Source of the DNA: Helicobacteraceae bacterium UBA6016
GTDB taxonomy: Bacteria > Campylobacterota > Campylobacteria > Campylobacterales > UBA6016
Direction: 5' to 3'
DNA length: 12,010 bases
Assembly (NCBI GenBank): GCA_002428055.1
Contig: DIZY01000009.1
Coordinates: 1 to 12,010 of the forward strand
Positions 6,778 through 12,010 of the stretch are shown in pieces. Numbering within the stretch: the first letter of the stretch is position 1; each line of letters starts with the position of its first letter. Under the pieces are notes generated by a model. The model did not search any database, was not told where the DNA came from, and worked only from the letters and a program-made list of their open reading frames with translations. The translations under genes were made by a program, and so were the position numbers.

Positions 6778-9243
6778 ATGCTCTTATTAGAAACAGACAA
6801 AATCCAAGATGCAACAAAAGAAGGCTATATACTTGATTATATTTCCGGAGAGCAAGTTAAGGCAACACCAGAAGAGCTAGAGGCTGTACAAGTTTTTGCA
6901 AAACAGCTTGTAGAAGATTATGGTTATCCAAAAGAGCAAATTCAAACAAGACCTCAATATCGTGTAAAAGCTAGCCCTTCCGACACATCAAAATCATACC
7001 CACTAGATATAATCGTATTCTCAGACTCTAAAAAAACGGAGGATAATGAATACATAATTATTGAATGTAAAAAGAAAACAAGAAACGACGGGATTACACA
7101 ACTTAAAGATTATTTAAAATTTTCAAATGCTTACTTAGGCGTTTGGTTTAACGGCAATGAGCGAATTTTTTTAAAGAAAATTGAGCAGGGTGGGAAAGTT
7201 CATTTTGAGGAAATACCAAACATTCCAATTCAAGGGCAAAGGCTGGAGGATATTGGAAAATTCAAACGAAAGGATTTAAAACCAACTCACAATCTAAAAG
7301 TCATATTTAACTCCATTCGCAATCATCTTGCTGGAAATGCAACTGGAACAGGGCGTGATGAGATTATTGCACAGCAACTAATAAATCTTATTTTTTGCAA
7401 AATATACGATGAGCGTTTTACAAAAAGAGATGACAATGTTTCATTTAGGGTCGGCATTGAAGAAGATGGAAAAGTAGTACAGAAGCGAATAATCGAAATT
7501 TTCGAGAAAGTAAAAACTAAATACAGTGAAGTTATAGAAGTTGCCGATGGTATAACATTAGATGCTGACAGTATTAAATATGTGGTTGGCGAACTTCAAA
7601 ATTTTTGTTTGGTTGAAAGTGAGCGGGATATAATCGCTGACGCTTTTGAAACTTTTATAGGCTACTCATTAAAAGGCGCACAAGGACAATTTTTTACACC
7701 AAGAAATGTAATAAAATTAATGGTTGAAATCATTAATCCCCAACCGAATGAAATCTTAATTGACCCAGCTTGCGGAACAGGTGGTTTTTTGGTCGAAAGT
7801 TTAAGGCATATTTGGAAAGTTCTTGATAGGCAAGCTGCCGAATACGGATGGAGTGACCTTGCGCTAAGTGAAGAAAAATTATCTTCTGCTATAAAATGTA
7901 TAAAGGGATTAGAAAAAGATGATTTTCTTAGCAAAGTTGCAAAAGCTTACATGGCTATTTTAGGGGATGGAAAGGGCGGTATTTTTTGCGAAGATAGCTT
8001 AAAAATGCCAAGCGAATGGAAATCCACGACAAGGCAACATATAGATTTAGAAAAATTTGATGTTTTGCTGGCTAACCCACCTTTTGGTAAGGAAATTAAC
8101 ACTTTTTCAAAAACCAACAAGCTTAAAAAAGAAGAAACCATACAGATATTGTTTATTGAGCGTTCTTTAAAACTGCTAAAAGACGGCGGAAGAATGGGAA
8201 TTGTTTTGCCTGAAACATTTTTTCATGCCCCAAAGTCTAGATATGTTTTGCACTATATGTTAAAAAATAATAATGTAACTTGGATGCTTGACTTGCCGCA
8301 CAACACCTTTAGACCGCACAACAATGCAAAGTGTGTTGTTATTATTTTGGAAAAAAATCGCCCACAACAAGAACTAATAAATATGGCAGTGGCAGAAGAA
8401 ATCGGACACGATCATCAGGGCAAAGAAATTTATCGTTGGGATTATTTAAAAAAAGAAGCAAATAAAACTGAGCTTTGGGATGATATTCCTCTGATTATTA
8501 ACGAGCTTGAAAACAAGGCATTTTCGAAATACACATTTAAAGTAAAAAGCAAATTAGCGCTTTCAAAAAATATTCTAGTCCCTCGCTATTACTGGCAAAA
8601 TAAAATAAAAGAAATTGAAGATTTAGCAAAAGCTCAAAATTTACAATTAATACCGATAAAAGATTTAATAAAAAAAGGGATTATATCTTTTTTCGATGGG
8701 CACGGTTCACCTCCAGCCGAATATAAAGGCAAGGGCGAGATACCCTATGTGCGTGTAAAAGACATTGTAAATTGGGAAGTTTACAAAGACCCAACCGCAA
8801 AAATTACAACTGAAATTTATTTTGAAAAGAAGGGTAAAAATAAAAACCTTGAAGCCGGAGATGTTGTTTATGTTAGGCGAGGAAGCTATCGAATTGGAAG
8901 TGTGGCAATGGTGTCACCATATGATATGGAGGCGCTTTACACAAGGGAGATATTGATTTTACGAGTATTGCAAGAAGAAAATGAATACGGACTAAATCCA
9001 TACTATTTACTTTATTTGCTATCACATAAATTGACGCATTTGCAGGCTAAGAATAAAATATTAATCGAAACAACATTGCCAAACATTGCAGAAAGATGGA
9101 AAGAGCTTATGTTGCCGATTGATATTGATAAAAAACAAAGAGAAGTAATAACAAATAAAATCAAAGAAGTAATAATCAGTAAATGGAAGGCAATAGAAAA
9201 AATAGATGCCTTAAAACAAGAGCTTGGCGATTTAATTACTTAA
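6778..9243 (+). CDS. Single-chain restriction-modification protein: nuclease, N6-adenine methylase and target-recognition domain
   Basis: An 821-aa protein combining three R-M functions. Residues 1-150 resemble the HsdR N-terminal nuclease domain (HSDR_N_2 type) with a PD-(D/E)xK pattern: D77 in YPLDIIVF, then E96 and K98 in IIIECKKK. Residues about 175-560 are a type I HsdM-like methylase with QFFTPR (304-309), SAM-binding DPACGTGGFL (329-338) and catalytic NPPF (433-436). Residues about 610-800 form one HsdS-like recognition domain (GEIPYVRVKDI, then VVYVRRGSYRIG) with a C-terminal helical coiled-coil segment. There is no helicase and no separate HsdS, so it resembles type IIG/IIB single-chain enzymes: it would methylate adenine in a specific site and cut unmodified DNA. 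The gene is visibly more A+T-rich than the heme operon (one 60-base line counted at about 30% G+C versus 45% in hemC), consistent with transfer. Start is the first ATG; the upstream ribosome-binding site is weak. Confidence 0.88.
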   Translation: MLLLETDKIQDATKEGYILDYISGEQVKATPEELEAVQVFAKQLVEDYGYPKEQIQTRPQYRVKASPSDTSKSYPLDIIVFSDSKKTEDNEYIIIECKKKTRNDGITQLKDYLKFSNAYLGVWFNGNERIFLKKIEQGGKVHFEEIPNIPIQGQRLEDIGKFKRKDLKPTHNLKVIFNSIRNHLAGNATGTGRDEIIAQQLINLIFCKIYDERFTKRDDNVSFRVGIEEDGKVVQKRIIEIFEKVKTKYSEVIEVADGITLDADSIKYVVGELQNFCLVESERDIIADAFETFIGYSLKGAQGQFFTPRNVIKLMVEIINPQPNEILIDPACGTGGFLVESLRHIWKVLDRQAAEYGWSDLALSEEKLSSAIKCIKGLEKDDFLSKVAKAYMAILGDGKGGIFCEDSLKMPSEWKSTTRQHIDLEKFDVLLANPPFGKEINTFSKTNKLKKEETIQILFIERSLKLLKDGGRMGIVLPETFFHAPKSRYVLHYMLKNNNVTWMLDLPHNTFRPHNNAKCVVIILEKNRPQQELINMAVAEEIGHDHQGKEIYRWDYLKKEANKTELWDDIPLIINELENKAFSKYTFKVKSKLALSKNILVPRYYWQNKIKEIEDLAKAQNLQLIPIKDLIKKGIISFFDGHGSPPAEYKGKGEIPYVRVKDIVNWEVYKDPTAKITTEIYFEKKGKNKNLEAGDVVYVRRGSYRIGSVAMVSPYDMEALYTREILILRVLQEENEYGLNPYYLLYLLSHKLTHLQAKNKILIETTLPNIAERWKELMLPIDIDKKQREVITNKIKEVIISKWKAIEKIDALKQELGDLIT

Positions 9244-9447
9244 TAAAGCCTGTGTTAGAATCCATCATGCGGGGAAGGCGTTTTGGGCGTAGAGCTTTTG
9301 GGCTTTTTTGGCATTAGAGCGTCCCCGTCATGCAAGCGAACACATATCGGAAGTATGCCACCACCCGAATGGTGTTCTTGACTCACAAGTCTACACATCG
9401 GATTTGGAAGATGGACCCTCCCGCTTACTTCCTTGACTTGATATACA
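9244..9447. other. Structured non-coding stretch after the R-M gene, possible RNA element or dispersed repeat
   Basis: 204 bp between the R-M stop and the stop of the TA-2 toxin hold no convincing gene but dense dyad symmetry and G+C well above the adjacent R-M gene. The largest stem is 9266-9275 (CATGCGGGGA) with 9322-9332 (TCCCCGTCATG), 10 bp with one bulged T, enclosing a G/T-rich loop. Then follow small hairpins CATA-TCGGAAG-TATG (9342-9356), CACCA-CCCGAA-TGGTG (9359-9374) and GACT-CACA-AGTC (9380-9391). GCGGGG (9269-9274) could alternatively pair with TCCCGC (9419-9424) to close the whole array. A weak terminator-like stem AGAGC/GCTTT with a T run lies at 9291-9308 and may end the R-M transcript. 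Not recognised as 6S, SRP, RNase P or tmRNA. The strand of any transcript is unknown. Confidence 0.45.
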
Positions 9448-9792
9448 CTAAATTCTTAACCCACCCCCACAAAACAAAGCGTTAAGCTCCTCTTCGCTTA
9501 TATTTTCAAGGTCGCTTTTGTCGTAGATGTAGACAAGATAGATTTTTGTATCAACCACTTTTAACAATGTGATAAGGCGATAGCCTGCACTTTTGCCCTT
9601 GTTTTTATCGGAGTTTGCTATGCGTGCCTTGTAAAACCCGCCGCCCAAAGGGATACCAAGGTCTTCCAACTTTTCAACGGACAACAAAAATTTTTTAATG
9701 TCTTCGTCAAGATGGCGAAATCTTTTGAGAAGTTCTTTTTTTGATTTTTTATAAGTGTCCGCCTCTCGAACACTAAAATCTACGATTTTCAT
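9448..9792 (-). CDS. RelE-like toxin (TA module 2)
   Basis: A 114-aa protein recognised as a RelE/ParE-type toxin of the longer RelE-like branch: helical N terminus (DTYKKSKKELLKRFRHLDEDIKKFL), then the sheet segment KARIANSDKNKGKSAGYRLITLL and the IYLVYIYDKSDLENISEEEL end that is typical of this branch. The family mostly acts as ribosome-dependent mRNA endonucleases; activity here is inferred. The ATG overlaps the antitoxin stop in ATGA (9789-9792). It shows no close resemblance to the toxin of module 1, so the two modules are not a simple duplication. A complete length and intact pairing suggest it is functional. Confidence 0.8.
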   Translation of the reverse strand: MKIVDFSVREADTYKKSKKELLKRFRHLDEDIKKFLLSVEKLEDLGIPLGGGFYKARIANSDKNKGKSAGYRLITLLKVVDTKIYLVYIYDKSDLENISEEELNALFCGGGLRI

Positions 9793-10004
9793 ACTTTCAT
9801 TTTTACCGTAATTCCGGTATCGCTCACTCTTCCCGCCTTTATATCATCCAAACTCGCCTGTATCGCTTTTCGGTGCTTTTCTAGCTCTTTTGCTTTTTTG
9901 TCTTCTACCGTTTCTAGCTTGAGGGCATTTTTGGGGAACAGCTCCAAAAGAGCAAACAGTTTGTCGGCATAACCGTCGCTTACTTTGATAGTTATGGTCT
10001 GCAT
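9789..10004 (-). CDS. Antitoxin partner of TA module 2
   Basis: A 71-aa protein: short beta strand and helix at the N terminus (MQTITIKVSDGYADKLFALL), then a highly charged helix and the segment IQASLDDIKAGRVSDTGIT, an arrangement common in antitoxins paired with RelE-like toxins. It precedes the toxin with a 4-nt overlap. The start has AAGGTGAGG directly upstream on the minus strand. A candidate -10 TAAAAT lies at 10031-10036 (minus strand) with a T-rich stretch upstream and no -35, so the pair probably has its own autoregulated promoter. The family is inferred mainly from context. Confidence 0.74.
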   Translation of the reverse strand: MQTITIKVSDGYADKLFALLELFPKNALKLETVEDKKAKELEKHRKAIQASLDDIKAGRVSDTGITVKMKV

Positions 10005-10030
10005 CGCCTCACCTTTTGTTTTTTTGAGAT

Positions 10031-10036
10031 ATTTTA
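10031..10036 (-). promoter_or_regulatory. Candidate -10 box for TA module 2
   Basis: Minus-strand TAAAAT in the context CGGTAAAATATC, 27 nt upstream of the antitoxin ATG, preceded by a run of T (10041-10047 region). A -35 is not evident. It is placed back to back with the sigma-54 promoter of the divergent gene. Confidence 0.4.
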
Positions 10037-10087
10037 CCGAAAAAAACTAGAGCAACCGTTCATCGGAATAAATTTGTGCGTCAATAT

Positions 10088-10104
10088 TTGGAACACCATT
10101 TGCT
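10088..10104 (+). promoter_or_regulatory. Sigma-54 (RpoN) promoter, -24/-12 type
   Basis: TTGGAACACCATTTGCT has the invariant GG (10090-10091) and GC (10102-10103) exactly 10 bases apart. The GGAAC-N-TTTGCT form is the one typical of RpoN promoters of Campylobacter and Helicobacter flagellar genes. Transcription would start near 10115, about 20 nt before the ATG at 10135, leaving room for GGAG at 10125-10128. Confidence 0.85.
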
Positions 10105-10134
10105 GATTATCCGCTAAAAATTGCGGAGAAAACT

Positions 10135-10521
10135 ATGCAGATAGGCGGCGTCAACTCATTTATCTCTCAACTTACATCGCTTTTCCAAAAAAAGAGCACA
10201 CCTGAAAGCTCATATACACCGCCAAGCGGCGAAATATCGATAAATTCTATCCTCGAAAAACTATCCATAGACAAAAAAACGGAAGCAAAGAAGCAAGAGG
10301 CAGAGCGTACGCTTACGGGATTTGGCAAAGAAGCTGACAGCTATGTCAAAAGACTCTCGGAAGCGGCGGGTGAAATCTACCGTGCGACGCTCGAAAACGA
10401 ACTCAAAAACAAAGTCAAAGAGATGAGCCAAAAAGAGCAGGCAAACAGAGTCGCCGCATACCAAACGGCAAGCGCATACCAAAACAACACCCAGACAAGC
10501 TCCATTAACCTCTACTCATAA
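10135..10521 (+). CDS. Uncharacterised 128-aa protein, probable RpoN/flagellar regulon member
   Basis: Not recognised as a named family. The protein starts MQIGGVNSFISQLTSLF, has a Ser/Pro-rich stretch (about 20-33), then a long, strongly charged helical region (about 45-105) with many Lys and Glu, and ends in a Gln/Asn/Thr-rich tail. There is no signal peptide, membrane segment or cysteine, so it is likely cytoplasmic or exported by a non-Sec route. GGAGAA precedes the ATG by 4-9 nt. The strong sigma-54 promoter upstream is the best clue: in Campylobacterota this sigma factor mainly drives middle flagellar genes, several of which are small proteins of unknown function. A flagellar role is an inference from regulation only. 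Confidence 0.8.
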   Translation: MQIGGVNSFISQLTSLFQKKSTPESSYTPPSGEISINSILEKLSIDKKTEAKKQEAERTLTGFGKEADSYVKRLSEAAGEIYRATLENELKNKVKEMSQKEQANRVAAYQTASAYQNNTQTSSINLYS

Positions 10522-10543
10522 ATAGCGGAACGCAAAGTGCAAA

Positions 10544-10568
10544 AGCTTTTATAAACTTCTAAAAGGCT
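10544..10568 (+). promoter_or_regulatory. Hairpin covering the ribosome-binding site of the ArsC-fold gene
   Basis: AGCTTTT (10544-10550) can pair with AAAAGGCT (10561-10568) with one bulged base and a 10-nt loop. The right arm contains AAAAGG, the Shine-Dalgarno sequence of the ATG at 10574. It could mask translation start in a long transcript or act as a weak terminator after the upstream gene, though no good U tract follows. Confidence 0.3.
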
Positions 10569-10573
10569 CTTGC

Positions 10574-10978
10574 ATGACGCTAGAATTTTACGAAAAACCG
10601 GGATGCGGCGGCAATGCAAGGCAAAAAGAGAAGCTCCAGAGCCTCGGATGCCTACTCGTCGTCAAAAACCTGCTGTCTACCAAATGGAGCGCCCCAGGGC
10701 TAAAAGAGTTTTTTGAAGGCAAACCAAAAAATGAGTGGTTTAACATGTCCGCTCCTCTCATCAAAGACGGCTTTTTAAATCCTGTCGTTCTTACGGAAGA
10801 GCAAGCCTTGGAGGCTATGATAAAAGAGCCCATCCTCATCAAAAGACCTCTAATCAAAAAAGGCGACATAAAACTAAGCGGCTTCAATCCGGCAGAAATA
10901 AGAGAAAAACTTGGGCTTGAAGTAGACGAAGCGCCAGCCACCTGCAACCCCTCCGACTCATGCCACAAAAATCAATAA
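10574..10978 (+). CDS. ArsC/Spx-fold protein, nitrogenase-associated type
   Basis: A 134-aa thioredoxin-like protein of the ArsC/Spx/MgsR superfamily. It begins MTLEFYEKPGCGGNARQK, in which C11 occupies the ArsC catalytic position and PGCGGN-x-RQ is the signature of the so-called nitrogenase-associated group; WFNMSAPLIKDG and LIKRPLIKKGD follow as in the family. The C terminus adds TCNPSDSCHKNQ, a CX6C pair beyond the usual fold that could bind metal or form a disulfide. The group is often found near nif genes, but no nif gene is visible here, so a role in nitrogenase biology is only a possibility; a general reductase or regulator is equally open. AAAAGG lies 8 nt upstream of the ATG; a VOC gene follows 10 nt after the stop. 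Confidence 0.83.
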   Translation: MTLEFYEKPGCGGNARQKEKLQSLGCLLVVKNLLSTKWSAPGLKEFFEGKPKNEWFNMSAPLIKDGFLNPVVLTEEQALEAMIKEPILIKRPLIKKGDIKLSGFNPAEIREKLGLEVDEAPATCNPSDSCHKNQ

Positions 10979-10988
10979 AGGATAAGCG

Positions 10989-11459
10989 ATGCAGCTAACC
11001 GTAACAGCAATATTCGTAGAAGATATAGAAATTTCAAAAGAGTTTTATGTAGATGTATTAAAGCAAAAAGTGGCGATGGAGTCTGCTGGCGCTTATGTCT
11101 CTTTTGAGAGCGGATTAGCTCTGTGGCAGACGAAAATGGCTACTGAGACGATATTCGGCGCACAGAAAAAATTTGACGGTCACTCTTTTGAGCTCTGCTT
11201 TGAGACTGAAACCCTTGAGGATGATTTCAAAAAAGCTTGCGATGCCGGAGCGGGTATCATCTCAAAGATAGAGCCTCAACCGTGGGGGCAAATGGTGTTT
11301 CGTATGTTTGATCCGGACGGGCACATCATCGAGATAGCGGAGCCTCTGGCTCATACCGTGCAGAGATTTTTGGATAGTGGATACACACACGAGCAAGTAG
11401 CGACCGTTACACATCTTCCGCTGGAGATGGTATCTGGATTTGCCGCCGAGGCCGAATAG
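10989..11459 (+). CDS. VOC (glyoxalase/bleomycin-resistance fold) protein with helical C-terminal tail
   Basis: A 156-aa vicinal-oxygen-chelate protein. The paired beta-alpha-beta modules span residues 1-119, with AIFVEDIEISKEFYVDVL at the start, HSFELCFE (H65) in the middle and FDPDGHIIEIAEP (E115) at the end of the second module. The first-position metal ligand typical of glyoxalase I is a hydrophobic residue here, so it may not be a glyoxalase, and the substrate is unknown. Residues 120-156 form an extra tail (FLDSGYTHEQVATVTHLPLEMV) that looks like a small helix-turn-helix-like pair of helices. AAAGGAT sits just upstream of the start, and the gene is probably co-transcribed with the ArsC-fold gene. 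The stop lies 2 nt from the convergent phosphoesterase gene. Confidence 0.85.
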   Translation: MQLTVTAIFVEDIEISKEFYVDVLKQKVAMESAGAYVSFESGLALWQTKMATETIFGAQKKFDGHSFELCFETETLEDDFKKACDAGAGIISKIEPQPWGQMVFRMFDPDGHIIEIAEPLAHTVQRFLDSGYTHEQVATVTHLPLEMVSGFAAEAE

Positions 11460-11461
11460 AT

Positions 11462-12010
11462 CTAAAGCCGCAGGGTATTGGCTAGGTTGTTAGCTTTTTT
11501 GTCCCTGCTTGAGAGTGGGGCAAGCTCAAATCTCCACTCCAAAAAGCGCAAAATAGAGGTTGTATCATAAACCGTATGGTCCACAAAACCTCTTTTTGCA
11601 AAAGGAGAGATAACAACTGCCGGAATGCGAGTGCCCGAACCCCATCTATCTACAACGGGCGGCGCAGCGTGATCCCATAGACCGCCGTTTTCATCGTATG
11701 TGATGATGATGACCGATTTTTTCCAGATTTTTTTATTTTTCTTGATGCTCTCCACTATCTCTTCTATTTTTTTGTCGGCGGCGAGCAGCGATGCGTATCC
11801 TGGGTGTTGATTGTCGGCGGCGGCTGGCTTAAAAAACGACACTTTCGGCAAGGAACCGCTTTTTATCGCCTCAAAAAACTCTTTTTCATCTTTTAAATGC
11901 TCTCTGCCCTTCGTGCCGACACCGTAGTTTTTGAAATACGCAAACGGGTTGTGGTGATACTGGTAGTTTATCTCTTTACCTCTGCCACTCATCGCCTCAT
12001 CATACCCGCC
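11462..12010 (-). CDS. Phosphoesterase family protein (phospholipase C / acid phosphatase type), N-terminal part outside window
   Basis: The C-terminal 182 residues of a larger alkaline-phosphatase-fold phosphoesterase of the phospholipase C/AcpA group. The frame stays open to the window edge (GGYDEA precedes the first visible Met), so the Met at 11990-11992 is internal. Recognisable segments are HHNPFAYFKNY, VSFFKPAAADNQHPGY, the metal-site block IIITYDENGGLWDHAAPP, GTRIPAVVISPFAKRGFVDHTVYDTTSILRFLEWRF, and LANTLRL at the end. These enzymes are usually exported and hydrolyse phospholipids or phosphate monoesters; the signal peptide would be off the edge. Asp, Glu and His of YDENGG-x-WDH are intact, suggesting activity. 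Convergent with the VOC gene. Confidence 0.9.
   Translation of the reverse strand, partial: GGYDEAMSGRGKEINYQYHHNPFAYFKNYGVGTKGREHLKDEKEFFEAIKSGSLPKVSFFKPAAADNQHPGYASLLAADKKIEEIVESIKKNKKIWKKSVIIITYDENGGLWDHAAPPVVDRWGSGTRIPAVVISPFAKRGFVDHTVYDTTSILRFLEWRFELAPLSSRDKKANNLANTLRL

Noticed and set aside
9271..9311. G-quadruplex from several G runs
   Set aside because: Runs are of mixed length (4, 2, 3, 3, 2) with long loops, and the first run is already used in a strong stem; only a weak two-layer form would be possible.
9255..9398. 47-codon minus-strand frame in the structured stretch (and a longer open frame back to 9452)
   Set aside because: No ribosome-binding site at the ATG, odd Pro/Lys/Ser composition and overlap with strong stems; treated as a by-product of a non-coding or repeat element, though not excluded.
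9244..9460. Integron attC site
   Set aside because: GTTAGAA and TTCTTAAC at the two ends only loosely resemble attC core sites, the last and first bases do not fit, and the length exceeds a usual attC.
1..12010. CRISPR array, tRNA, rRNA or insertion sequence
   Set aside because: No regularly spaced direct repeats, no cloverleaf-like or rRNA sequence and no transposase frame were found on reading both strands.

Overview
The window looks like a chromosomal segment of a Campylobacterota (Epsilonproteobacteria) genome, probably a free-living Sulfurimonas/Sulfuricurvum-like lineage (the genus is an inference). The reasons are the hemA-proS-hemC gene order, the style of the protein sequences, extended -10 promoters without clear -35 boxes, and a GGAAC-type sigma-54 promoter of the kind that serves flagellar genes in this phylum. 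Genes are packed with 0-20 nt junctions.

Region 1 (1-5901, + strand) is one tight operon: hemA (5' end outside the window), proS, a periplasmic CPFC thioredoxin-fold protein, hemC, a family-4-like uracil-DNA glycosylase that lacks the usual iron-sulfur cysteines, and tonB. Gaps are 0, 1, -4, 0 and -20 nt. HemA and HemC are early tetrapyrrole enzymes and ProS supplies Pro-tRNA. TonB would energise outer-membrane import, plausibly of iron or heme, which fits the heme theme.

Region 2 (about 5903-10004) is an accessory island. A RelE/ParE-type toxin-antitoxin pair lies on the minus strand, and upstream of it is a 59-aa helix-turn-helix gene. Divergent from that gene is an A+T-rich 821-aa single-chain restriction-modification protein (nuclease, N6-adenine methylase, one target-recognition domain). 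The divergent intergenic region holds two nearly identical palindromes 31 bp apart, a likely operator pair for the small HTH protein. After the R-M gene come 204 bp of non-coding, strongly hairpin-forming DNA, then a second, unrelated toxin-antitoxin pair on the minus strand. The island therefore has an R-M system bracketed by two addiction modules.

Region 3 (10005-12010) returns to ordinary base composition. It has a 128-aa protein of unknown function behind a near-perfect sigma-54 promoter (suggesting the flagellar regulon), an ArsC-fold nitrogenase-associated-type protein, and a VOC (glyoxalase-fold) protein with a short helical tail. A convergent phosphoesterase/phospholipase C-family gene on the minus strand runs off the right edge. 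No tRNA, rRNA, CRISPR array or insertion sequence was seen.
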